From positions 62,001 through 126,000 of the forward strand of contig DATJOJ010000065.1 in assembly GCA_035507035.1 (NCBI GenBank): 64,000 nt of DNA. Direction: 5' to 3'. A program made the translations under genes and the position numbers. Position 1 is the stretch's first letter. Every line of letters begins with the position of its first letter. Positions 41,971 through 49,984 of the stretch are shown piece after piece. The stretch comes from DATJOJ01 sp035507035. Its GTDB lineage: Bacteria; Acidobacteriota; Terriglobia; Terriglobales; Acidobacteriaceae. The notes under the pieces are model-generated. The model made no database searches, was not told the DNA's origin, and saw only the letters and a list, made by a program, of their open reading frames with translations.

Positions 41971-42882
41971 ATGAAATTTAAAGCGTTTTTCATCATCTTC
42001 TTGCTTTCGTCCTTTGCCTTTGCCGATTTGGTCACCGATGTCCGCACCGCCCTCGCCCAGCAGGATTTCAGCGCTGCCAACTCAGAGTTGCAGAGCTACC
42101 GGCTGCAGCGCGGCGTCGATCCCCTGTATTTGGAAGCACTTTCCTGGATGGCCCGGGGATATCTCTCTGCCAACCAGCTCGACCAGGCCGACAGCACCGC
42201 GAAGCAAACCGAGAGCTCGGCCCTGCAGCTTTTGCAAAAGCGTTCTCTTGATGCGGAACCGCACCTGCCTTTGGCACTTGGCGCCGCGATCGAAGTCCAG
42301 GCCCAAGTTCTTGCCGCTCGCGGACAGAATTCGCAAGCTGCGGCTCTGCTCCGCAAAAACCTGGCGACGTATCGCACGACTTCTCTTCGCGCCCGCTTGC
42401 AAAAGAACCTGAACATGCTCGGCCTCGCGGGTCAGCCCGCGCCGCCGCTCTCTGTGACCGAATATCTCGGCATTCGCCCGTTTACGCTCACCGCGCTCAA
42501 AGGCTCGCCCGTGCTGCTGTTCTTCTGGGCCCACTGGTGCGTCGATTGCAAACGGGAGGGACCGATCATCTCCCAGTTGAGCAGCGAATATGCGTCGCGA
42601 GGACTAAAAGTCCAGGCGCCCACCCAGCTCTACGGCTACGCCGCCTACGGAGAAGATGCCAAGCCCAAAGACGAACTCGCCTACATCGGCCGCGTCTGGG
42701 AGCACTTTTATCCCGGATTACAGGAAGTGCCCGTGCCTGTCAACAAGCTGAACTTTGATCGCTATGGCGCGAGCACGACACCGACGATTGTGCTGATCGA
42801 TCGCAAAGGCAAGGTCGCGCTGTATCATCCCGGAGTGCTGTCGTATGACGAGCTGCGGGCGGCCATCGAAAAGGCGCTCTAG
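41971..42882 (+). CDS. Secreted TlpA-like thioredoxin-fold protein with N-terminal helical repeats
   Basis: 303 residues from the ATG at 41971, which begins the signal peptide MKFKAFFIIFLLSSFAFADLV; the frame from 41908 has no signal. Residues 25-165 are TPR/SEL-like helices (AQQDFSAANSELQSYRLQRG, LARGYLSANQLDQADSTAKQT region). Residues 175-300 are a TlpA/ResA-type domain with LFFWAHWCVDCKREGPI (redox C-x2-C) and the cis-Pro strand TTPTIVLIDRKGKVALYHPG. It probably reduces or oxidises exported protein thiols, perhaps in cytochrome c maturation. No ccm genes are adjacent. Confidence 0.83.
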   Translation: MKFKAFFIIFLLSSFAFADLVTDVRTALAQQDFSAANSELQSYRLQRGVDPLYLEALSWMARGYLSANQLDQADSTAKQTESSALQLLQKRSLDAEPHLPLALGAAIEVQAQVLAARGQNSQAAALLRKNLATYRTTSLRARLQKNLNMLGLAGQPAPPLSVTEYLGIRPFTLTALKGSPVLLFFWAHWCVDCKREGPIISQLSSEYASRGLKVQAPTQLYGYAAYGEDAKPKDELAYIGRVWEHFYPGLQEVPVPVNKLNFDRYGASTTPTIVLIDRKGKVALYHPGVLSYDELRAAIEKAL

Positions 42883-43019
42883 CTTTTTTGCGGCACGAAC
42901 GACTTTCCGCGGACCACGCGGCTAAGTCCACATGGATCCGCCGATCACGCTCAGTGTTCCGGAATGCCCATACAGTGAGCGGGGATTATGAGTGCCATCG
43001 AGAATTTTTTGCCAATCTC

Positions 43020-45443
43020 CTACTGCCGATCCATGCTCTCGTCGATCGCAATCTTGCCGTTCTTATCCACGTTGATGATTTTGTGAATGTCCTTGTATCC
43101 CGAGAGAGTAATGTCGATCACGTACGTGCCGGGATTGAGAAAAAACTCCACCGGCGACATTTTGTCGATCATGCGGTTGTTGACCGCAACCTGTGCGCCC
43201 TTGGGATCGGTCTTCACGCTGACCTTGCCCATGCCCGCGGTTTCCGAGCCGCCAAACAGCTTTTTGAACTTGCCGCCGACCTTGATATCGTCGGTGACAC
43301 CCAGTGCTTGCAGCGTCCCGGAAAGATGGGAAGTCTGGCCGGTTTGCACGTTGGCAGACGCAGTCGCATCCAGATAACCATCTTTCTTGAACACGAACGT
43401 GTGTGTGCCAGCTTTATCTACTGAAAACTGCGCGGGGGTTACACGTCCCGTATTCTTCCCGTCCATCCAGACGGCGCTGCCCGAAGGATCGCTAGTCACT
43501 GAGATCGTCGCCGTCAACAGTGCTAGTTGAACACTGATCGACGAGCTTGACCCTGCGTTCACCTGAATGGTTCGCGTCTGGGGCGCGTAGCCATCTTTGC
43601 TGATGACCACGGTGTGCTGGCCCGGAGCCACCTTCGTCATGTCGAACGGCGTTGCCGCTCCGGAATTTTGCCCATCGATCTGGATGTGCGCGCCCTCGGG
43701 CACAGAATCGATGTTCAATTCACCCGCCACAATCGTGGGCGCTGCCGGCGCCGTCTGTTTGCCTTTCTTCTTGCCTCCCTTTCCGGTCCTCGGCGTCACC
43801 GCAACGCGCGGTTGCGATTCTACCGGAGGCGGAGGCGTGATCCGAGCCGGAGTTGGTGCAGGAGCCTGCGCCGGAGCCGTCTGAGTGGGAGCTGGCGCCG
43901 GTGCGGCCTGCGTCTGCGGAGCACTGCTCGAAGCTGTCGTCTCTGGCTGAGATGACTCGTCATTGTCGGTGTCAGCCGAGCGCAAATGCAACATGATCCC
44001 GATCACGACGGCGAGAATCACCACCACTGCGGCCGTCAACGAATAAAGGACCAGGTGGGGCGGAGTTTTTTTAATCTCACTAACTGCTTTTTTCGCAATC
44101 TCGCTTGGCGGCGTTCTAGGTTTCTCAGGCTCTTTTCGTTGAATGATCGACGGCTTCACGGCTTCTTCCACTTGCGGCGGTGGTTCCACCGGAGAAGGCG
44201 CGATGTAAACCTCTTTCAACGGCGGCAGTTCGTCGATCTCAGAGAAGCTCTTGGCCTTGCCCGCAGCCTGGCGAGCCTCATCCATCATGGGATCGACGGC
44301 AAACTTGGACGGTTGCGTCTCGGGTGGCTCAACCGTGGCTGCTGATTGCTTTGCGACCTCTTTTGAAACACTCTCGATGGTCGCCTTCACGCAGTTGGTG
44401 ATGAATTGCGAGCTGGAATCCAAGCTCGAAGGCTGAGCAACGACCGGAATTTCGCTCTCCGCACCGGCTCCCGCCGCGGCTGCCATCGCCTTAGGCTCGG
44501 GCTCCGAGTTGATGAACTTGTTCACCGCAGCGGGTGACGGCTTCGGCGCGGGCTTCTGCGCCACGGGCGCAAGCGGCTTCTGAACGGCTGGCGCGGTCCC
44601 AACTTGCTTTTTCGGTGCGGCCTTCGCCGGAGCGTCTTTGCATTTCTCCAGATCGTTGATCAGATCTTGTCCCGATTGATACCGCTCCTCTGGCGACTTT
44701 GCCAGCGCCTTCATAATCACCGCGCTCAGTCCGGGATGAACTCGTCCATTCACATGGTTCGGGGGCACGGGCGCGTTTTCCATGATCGCTTGCCGCACTG
44801 TGTCCGCATCTTCGCCATCAAACGCCTTTTTCTCCGTCACCATCTCGTACAGGATTGCGCCGATGCTGAAGAAATTCGAGCGCGCATCCACCGGATCGCC
44901 GCGCAGCTGCTCGGGCGACATGTAATGCAAAACCGTCGGCGCAGTCCCGGTGCTCTGGGCCGCATAGTCCCCGGTTGTCGAAATGCCAAATCCCAGGATT
45001 CTGGTGATTCCGTCCCACTGCACCATAATTTTGGCTGGTTCCAGACTATGGTGGAAGACCTTGTGCACGTGCGTATGGTCTAGCCCTTGGCAGGCCTGCC
45101 GCGCGATATCCTGAAGGTCCCAGATGGAAAAGCCTTCTTTGCGCTCCAGCATGGTGGCGATGCTGTTGCCCTGGACGTACTCCATGAGGGCGCACAACTG
45201 CCCATCCATCTCGCCCGCGCCGTAGAGCGCCACAACATTGTGGCTGTTGAGGATCTTGGCGGTTTCAGCCTCTGCCAAAACTTCTTTGATCAAGGCCGCT
45301 GCCTGCTCACCCAACGGTTGCAGGTTGACGGCTTTCAGGGCAACGAAGTTCCCCGTCTCCGGGTCGGTAGCTTTGTAGACGGAGCTATAGTCGGAATGGG
45401 CGAGTTGGCTAACGATTTCAAAGCGCCCGATTTTGTCTGGCAT
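43020..45443 (-). CDS. Ser/Thr pseudokinase with three C-terminal PEGA domains
   Basis: 807 residues from the ATG at 45443. The Hanks kinase fold (7-270) keeps the VALK lysine (K37) and APE-like MSPEQLRGDP, but the catalytic loop reads HHSLEPAK at 131 instead of HRDLKPxN (catalytic Asp to Ser133, Lys to Glu), the DFG motif is GFG (Gly151), and the Gly-rich loop is LAHSDYSSVY. Catalysis is therefore unlikely. A Pro/Ala-rich linker with one membrane helix near 485 (LVLYSLTAAVVVILAVVIGIML) leads outside to a low-complexity stretch and three PEGA repeats (for example VPEGAHIQIDGQNSGAATPFDM). It could be a scaffold linking cell-wall sensing to an active kinase such as that at 30230. Confidence 0.9.
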   Translation of the reverse strand: MPDKIGRFEIVSQLAHSDYSSVYKATDPETGNFVALKAVNLQPLGEQAAALIKEVLAEAETAKILNSHNVVALYGAGEMDGQLCALMEYVQGNSIATMLERKEGFSIWDLQDIARQACQGLDHTHVHKVFHHSLEPAKIMVQWDGITRILGFGISTTGDYAAQSTGTAPTVLHYMSPEQLRGDPVDARSNFFSIGAILYEMVTEKKAFDGEDADTVRQAIMENAPVPPNHVNGRVHPGLSAVIMKALAKSPEERYQSGQDLINDLEKCKDAPAKAAPKKQVGTAPAVQKPLAPVAQKPAPKPSPAAVNKFINSEPEPKAMAAAAGAGAESEIPVVAQPSSLDSSSQFITNCVKATIESVSKEVAKQSAATVEPPETQPSKFAVDPMMDEARQAAGKAKSFSEIDELPPLKEVYIAPSPVEPPPQVEEAVKPSIIQRKEPEKPRTPPSEIAKKAVSEIKKTPPHLVLYSLTAAVVVILAVVIGIMLHLRSADTDNDESSQPETTASSSAPQTQAAPAPAPTQTAPAQAPAPTPARITPPPPVESQPRVAVTPRTGKGGKKKGKQTAPAAPTIVAGELNIDSVPEGAHIQIDGQNSGAATPFDMTKVAPGQHTVVISKDGYAPQTRTIQVNAGSSSSISVQLALLTATISVTSDPSGSAVWMDGKNTGRVTPAQFSVDKAGTHTFVFKKDGYLDATASANVQTGQTSHLSGTLQALGVTDDIKVGGKFKKLFGGSETAGMGKVSVKTDPKGAQVAVNNRMIDKMSPVEFFLNPGTYVIDITLSGYKDIHKIINVDKNGKIAIDESMDRQ

Positions 45444-45647
45444 GGCTTTACATTCCCCCGAAGAGGCACGAAGGCCGCTCTCTGGCAAAGTCTGGCGGAG
45501 TTAACTGAGGGAGGAATGTGACTAGGATAATCTGGCTCTACGGTGGACAGGGAATTACCAAAGTACCGCGACAAATGATGGGGGCGGGACCGTCCTCACC
45601 CGCCAGGCTGAAGCCTCTTCTGTAGCGCCTCATCGAGATCGCACTCG

Positions 45648-46847
45648 TCACCGTGCTTTCAATTTTCCCAGCATTTTCGCCCCATTGGAGTTCTTGGGAT
45701 TCAACTCTAGTGATTTCTCGTAGTTGGCAATCGCCAGCGGCTTGTTGCCGGCGTCCATATAAGCCTCGCCAAGGCTGTCGTAGACATTGCTCGACTTCGG
45801 ATAAGCCTCAATGTTGAGCTGGAAAATTCGGATCGCGGCTTCGAACTTATTAGCGCGAAGCAACCGGTAGCCCAGACTGTTGAGTTCATCTTCCTCGAAG
45901 TTGTAGTTCACCGGCCGCGCAAGCTTTAGGTCGCGATATTGTTTTTCGGCCGCGTCGATTCCCCTCGTTGTAATGGTTGCTGACAGCGTTTCGGCGATCG
46001 ATGTGCGCGGATCGAAGGCCGCCTTTACTTGCGGAGCCCAAATCGCAGCGCCCACGCCAAATAATCCCGCTGCCATCGCGAGGGTCAACGCAAATAACGT
46101 GACCGCCATCGCGATGCGCCGCGGCGCGCCGGGTCGGGCCTGGGCGCGGAAATAGAGTTCCAGGACCGCCAGTGGCACAAGATATTGGCCGAACGACATG
46201 AAAGTGAAGAACGGACCCTCCAACGTAGTCGGGTCGAATCCAAACGGCCGCCCGGCAATCAGGAACGACAAGAAAAATCCAATTCGCAAGAACCACGAGG
46301 CGCTCACAACTAAGAACAGGCGAAGCGCCCATCGGCGATGGGTGCGGAAATCGCGTGCCATTGCAGAACCCAGGGCAAAGCCAGCGCAAACCCATATCAA
46401 GATGGCGTTCACGGTTCCCGCAAAGTGATTCACCGGGCCACCAACACTCCCACGAACCAGGTGCATGTAAACCCCAGCCGCGCTCAAGGCGATAGCGGCC
46501 AGCATGTACATGCGTCCGTTCCAGCGATGGAAGACGGGAAACTTTGCCCGCACCGCGGGAACCAGTTGCACCGCGCCCGAGAGCATGATGATGACCGCCG
46601 ACACGAGATGCATGACCACAGCCGTATTCCCCATCGATAGCCCGGGCACAAAGCCATTTGTGAAGTTCCACTTGTGGTAGTCCCCTCGCAAAGAGGTCAT
46701 GCCGTAGAACGAGGCTACCGCGAAGGCGAATGCAAGTTGTCCGAGGACGGTTACAACGAACCAGAACCGCGTCGCTGCTTTTAACATTTTGTCCGCCACG
46801 GAACTCAAATCCAATCTGTGATCAATCATTACTGCGGTTGCGCTCAT
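45648..46847 (-). CDS. DUF2306-type membrane protein with C-terminal TPR repeats
   Basis: 399 residues; the ATG follows AAGGAGAACGAAC. Seven or eight helices in residues 25-275 contain His-rich pairs (MHLVSAVIIMLSGAVQL, FHRWNGRMYML, GVYMHLVRGSVGGPVNHFAGT, HRRWALRLF) as in DUF2306 proteins, which resemble cytochrome-b561-like di-heme folds. The final roughly 100 residues carry two TPRs (EAAIRIFQLNIEAYPKSSNVYDSLGEAYMDAGN, LAIANYEKSLELNPKN). The fusion with TPRs is distinctive. It lies downstream of the GntR-ABC operon in the same direction after a 119-base gap, but has its own strong ribosome binding site. Confidence 0.75.
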   Translation of the reverse strand: MSATAVMIDHRLDLSSVADKMLKAATRFWFVVTVLGQLAFAFAVASFYGMTSLRGDYHKWNFTNGFVPGLSMGNTAVVMHLVSAVIIMLSGAVQLVPAVRAKFPVFHRWNGRMYMLAAIALSAAGVYMHLVRGSVGGPVNHFAGTVNAILIWVCAGFALGSAMARDFRTHRRWALRLFLVVSASWFLRIGFFLSFLIAGRPFGFDPTTLEGPFFTFMSFGQYLVPLAVLELYFRAQARPGAPRRIAMAVTLFALTLAMAAGLFGVGAAIWAPQVKAAFDPRTSIAETLSATITTRGIDAAEKQYRDLKLARPVNYNFEEDELNSLGYRLLRANKFEAAIRIFQLNIEAYPKSSNVYDSLGEAYMDAGNKPLAIANYEKSLELNPKNSNGAKMLGKLKAR

Positions 46848-46966
46848 GTTCGTTCTCCTTAATCCTCGTTAAATCGACTTCCCGTTAATTCATCCCCCTG
46901 CCATTGTTCAGACACACGTCTCCTGTGCCAGGTCCAACCTCAAGCCGGACCGTCAAAAATCAGGAA

Positions 46967-47899
46967 TCAGATCGGACCGCGATGTCGGCGCAACTGGATC
47001 GCGGCAACGAGAAACGCCGCAGCGATCAGCAGGCCGATCCACAATCCCGGACTCGTAAGAAATGTAACCGGGGTGATGTGGGTCATGGGATTTGTGGGGA
47101 ACGAATCCCCCGATTGCATGGCGGCCACCGACGTGTCGCCGATGAACCGCGCCCCCAGCAATCGAGCAAAGTGCCAGGTACCGAACACAATCCTTTCCAG
47201 CCCGGCGATGACAAACGGTGGCACTACCGCCCATAGCAACGGCGCGCGCCGCGCCGATCCGGACACCAGGAGCAGCCAGCAATAAATCGGCGCAGGCCAA
47301 AGCGTGTGGGCCGTCACGATGTGATAGAACAGCAGCCACCACATGCGGGGAGCCGCCAGGCTAGCCCAATATGGCGCCACGCTCATCCCGCTTCCCAGCA
47401 GCACCGTGCTGCTCAGCAGCAGCATGATGACCTGTGTGGCCACTGCGACGGCAGTGGTGAGCAGCGGCACGATCACGAATGGAATACTCGCTTTCGCCAG
47501 CACCGTCGTGCGGTCCGATACCGGCAGCGACTTCCAGAACAGTATGCTCCGATCCCGCCGCTCGCCGTACAGCGCGTCAATGCAATAGAACACATCCACC
47601 AGAATCGCGATGGCCATTAACAGGCCCGCCACGATGTCGTAGTGCGTCACAATCGCCTGCCGATAGTGCGCCGCATCGAGCATCGAGAAGCCGCGCATTT
47701 TGGCCGGGAAACGAATCAAAGTGAGTAGAAATCCAAACAGAAGCACCCCCGCGGCAGCCAAGGGTGCCAGGTAGATCCAGCGGCTCTCCCACAACTCGCG
47801 CCGCACCGACCAGTAAAACGGTTGCGTGGTCGACAGCGCAGGGGGCACGATCGTCTGCGAATTCAGCGACTCCGGCATTGTGTTCGATTGGCTGTTCAT
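46967..47899 (-). CDS. ABC exporter permease (ABC-2 type, YtrC/D-like)
   Basis: 310 residues with six hydrophobic segments: WIYLAPLAAAGVLLFGFLLTLI, HYDIVAGLLMAIAILVDVFYCI, IPFVIVPLLTTAVAVATQVIMLLL, WWLLFYHIVTAHTLWPAPIYCWLLLV, LLWAVVPPFVIAGLERIVF and LTSPGLWIGLLIAAAFLVAAI. The motif DALYGERRDRSILFWKSLPVSDRTTVLAKA after the second segment is the coupling helix of ABC-2 permeases. The start overlaps the ATPase stop by 4 bases. With the GntR gene it recalls the B. subtilis ytr operon, linked to cell-wall-antibiotic responses; that role is inference here. Confidence 0.85.
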   Translation of the reverse strand: MNSQSNTMPESLNSQTIVPPALSTTQPFYWSVRRELWESRWIYLAPLAAAGVLLFGFLLTLIRFPAKMRGFSMLDAAHYRQAIVTHYDIVAGLLMAIAILVDVFYCIDALYGERRDRSILFWKSLPVSDRTTVLAKASIPFVIVPLLTTAVAVATQVIMLLLSSTVLLGSGMSVAPYWASLAAPRMWWLLFYHIVTAHTLWPAPIYCWLLLVSGSARRAPLLWAVVPPFVIAGLERIVFGTWHFARLLGARFIGDTSVAAMQSGDSFPTNPMTHITPVTFLTSPGLWIGLLIAAAFLVAAIQLRRHRGPI

Positions 47900-48771
47900 C
47901 TGTTCTCTCCCGGTGACGCGTCGCTGTGATTTCCCATGACAGCCACAAATAAGTCAGCGATGCTTGGCGAGCGCACCTCGCCGAGTGCGCTAAGTTGCTG
48001 GCGATCTCGCCCTTCAAACAGCAGAATGCTCCGCCCCAGCAATTGCCGCTCGTGCATCGGATGCAGGGCTCGTGCTGCAGCCACCTGCTCTGGCCTAACC
48101 ACTACTTCGGAATAACGTGCTTCGAATTCTTCCATGGTGCAAGTGAGCACGATTCGCCCACGATCAATAAACATCAGGTCGGTGAGAACATGTTCCAGCT
48201 CTTCCACCGAATGGGTTGTCACGACCACCGTCCGCTGACGATCGAAGTAGTCATTCAGCAGCGAGTCATAAAACTGCTTCCGATACAAGATGTCGAGGCC
48301 GAGGGTCGGCTCGTCCAAGACAAGCAATCTGGCATCAATCGCCATCACGAGGGCGAGATGTAACTGCGTCACCATGCCCTTCGACAATTCGCGAATCTTG
48401 CTGCGGCTCTTGATTGTGGTCTTCGCCAGGAAACCTTCCGCCTTTTGTCGATCGAAGCGCGGATGCACGCCCACCATATAGTCGAGTGCCTGCGAAACCC
48501 GCATCCAGCGCGGCAGGACCGCAACATCGGCGATGAAGCAAACATCCCGCATGAGCTGATCGCGCTCCGTCCAAGGATCGCGCCCCAGCACTCGCAGCTC
48601 GCCCTCGTAAGGAATCAACCCGAGAATCGCATCGAGTGCGGTGGTCTTGCCCGCCCCGTTGGGACCGATCACGCCGAGAATACGGCCCTCCTCGACCCGC
48701 AAATCGATTCCACCCAGTGCAACGGTTGTGCCGAAGACCTTTCGCAAGCCGCGTGCTTCTATGCATGCCAT
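47896..48771 (-). CDS. ABC transporter ATP-binding protein (YtrB-like)
   Basis: 291 residues from the ATG at 48771 (MACIEARGLRKVFGTT), located 4 bases after the GntR stop; the frame further up overlaps the GntR gene and is not likely used. Walker A GPNGAGKTTALD, a degenerate signature LSKGMVTQLHLALVMA, Walker B LLVLDEPTLGLD, switch TTHSVEELEHVL. Residues 220-291 form the C-terminal extension common in exporters. It pairs with the overlapping permease. Expression is probably coupled to the GntR repressor ahead of it. Confidence 0.88.
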   Translation of the reverse strand: MACIEARGLRKVFGTTVALGGIDLRVEEGRILGVIGPNGAGKTTALDAILGLIPYEGELRVLGRDPWTERDQLMRDVCFIADVAVLPRWMRVSQALDYMVGVHPRFDRQKAEGFLAKTTIKSRSKIRELSKGMVTQLHLALVMAIDARLLVLDEPTLGLDILYRKQFYDSLLNDYFDRQRTVVVTTHSVEELEHVLTDLMFIDRGRIVLTCTMEEFEARYSEVVVRPEQVAAARALHPMHERQLLGRSILLFEGRDRQQLSALGEVRSPSIADLFVAVMGNHSDASPGENR

Positions 48772-48775
48772 GGTT

Positions 48776-49168
48776 TCAGCGTTCTCCCTTCGTGGACTTT
48801 GAGCCGGGCGAGCTGCCGTTCTTGCCCTCCAGCAGTTCTTCCGCATCTAGGCCAAGGCGCTGAATCGTCGCATAGATCCGAGGCCACTCGTCGGAAAGAA
48901 ACTTCTGGCGCTCCCCCTTGAGCAATAGCTTGCGAGCACCATCCTTAACGAACATGCCAAGTCCCCGCCTCTTCTCGACCAGTTCCTCGTCCACCAGCTG
49001 CTGATAGCCTTTCAGGACCGTCAACGGATTCACGCGATACTCGGCGGCGACGTTGCGAACCGACGGGAGCGGATCGCCTTCGTTCAGTACGCCGTCGAGT
49101 ATCATGGCCACCATGCGGTCCCGCAGTTGGCGGTAAATCGGCTGATCGTTATTCCATTCAAGTTGCAT
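48776..49168 (-). CDS. GntR-family transcriptional regulator, YtrA subfamily
   Basis: 130 residues from the ATG at 49168; an upstream in-frame TTG at 49180 is possible. The winged helix covers residues 5-75: QPIYRQLRDRMVAMILDGVLNEGDPLPSVRNVAAEYRVNPLTVLKGYQQLVDEELVEKRRGLGMFV. The short 50-residue C-terminal helical part with no large effector domain is the YtrA hallmark. It is followed immediately by the ABC ATPase and permease, the usual arrangement in which the repressor controls its own exporter operon. A probable operator is the palindrome at 49820-49839. Confidence 0.9.
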   Translation of the reverse strand: MQLEWNNDQPIYRQLRDRMVAMILDGVLNEGDPLPSVRNVAAEYRVNPLTVLKGYQQLVDEELVEKRRGLGMFVKDGARKLLLKGERQKFLSDEWPRIYATIQRLGLDAEELLEGKNGSSPGSKSTKGER

Positions 49169-49205
49169 CCCGATTCTCAATTCACCTATATCAGGGTATT
49201 CGGCG

Positions 49206-49745
49206 CTATTTCGTTAGCCGCAGATCCATGTGGGCATGCATCGGCTTATCACCCGGCATCAGGTATGTCCAATCTTCCGTGTGATGATTGGCGTCGATCA
49301 GGGTGAAGACAGCATGGTACATGTGGCCCTTCTCGTTGCCCCCGGAAAGATCGACAAAGTTGAATTCCAGCGTCTTCCCGTCTGGTGACAGCTTACCGGC
49401 CATTCGCGGCCGGTTTCCGGCGTCGCAGTAGTGAACCAGGGTCAGGCGATCCCCGTCCACATAGAACATCGTGACCGGATGATCGTACTTGCTCGCATCC
49501 AGCGGTGTTCCGGACTCCTGCATTTCGTGGACGAGAGCGTTTCCGCGAGAAGTCACGCGCATCGTGACCTGCAGTTTGGCACCGCCCATGTCGAGATCGG
49601 CAGGGGTCATTGTGGCTTGGCCTTGCCATGTGCCTGCCAGGGTTTTTAACTGATCGAAAGCTTTCTGCGAGTCCGATTGAGCGAAAGCTGCGGTGCAGAC
49701 TGCCATCACAGCGGCGAAAAAGAGCGCACGACAAAGGGATTTCAT
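49206..49745 (-). CDS. Secreted DUF1579-like protein, first gene of the GntR-ABC operon
   Basis: 179 residues from the ATG at 49745 (AAGGAGAATCAAT upstream; signal peptide MKSLCRALFFAAVMAVCTAAFAQ). The frame upstream to 49850 crosses the palindrome and is not coding. The domain begins QLKTLAGTWQGQATM, with VTSRGNALVHEMQES, YVDGDRLTLVHYCDAGNRPRM and a final HAVFTLIDANHHTEDWTYL, similar to small lipocalin-like DUF1579 proteins. It lies 38 bases upstream of the GntR gene, so the two are probably co-transcribed from the promoter beside the palindrome. Confidence 0.75.
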   Translation of the reverse strand: MKSLCRALFFAAVMAVCTAAFAQSDSQKAFDQLKTLAGTWQGQATMTPADLDMGGAKLQVTMRVTSRGNALVHEMQESGTPLDASKYDHPVTMFYVDGDRLTLVHYCDAGNRPRMAGKLSPDGKTLEFNFVDLSGGNEKGHMYHAVFTLIDANHHTEDWTYLMPGDKPMHAHMDLRLTK

Positions 49746-49819
49746 ATTGATTCTCCTTGAATTGGTCTTTTTGCGATGCTGATTCCTAGTCCGCTCCGGA
49801 GCGATACCATGACTAGTAC

Positions 49820-49839
49820 TGTTATAGTTAACTATAACA
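49820..49839. promoter_or_regulatory. 20-bp perfect palindrome, probable GntR (YtrA-type) operator
   Basis: GTTATAGTTAACTATAAC with one further complementary base on each side; short outer arms CTAGT/ACTAG also match. It lies 75 bases upstream of the ATG at 49745, in an AT-rich patch, in front of the operon that contains the GntR regulator. YtrA-type regulators bind palindromes with GT...TATA...AC arms, so autoregulation is likely. Confidence 0.65.
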
Positions 49840-49984
49840 CTAGATCTCAAGTCAAGGGCTTTCTTGTAAATTCTGGGAAGATGAAAAAAGGGGGCCCTCT
49901 GGCTGATTCGAAAGCGTCGAAGATTTGATCGAACTGCGACTTCAGCAACCGTTCGCTGATGGCGTGACTTGGCACCCGGAGCAA

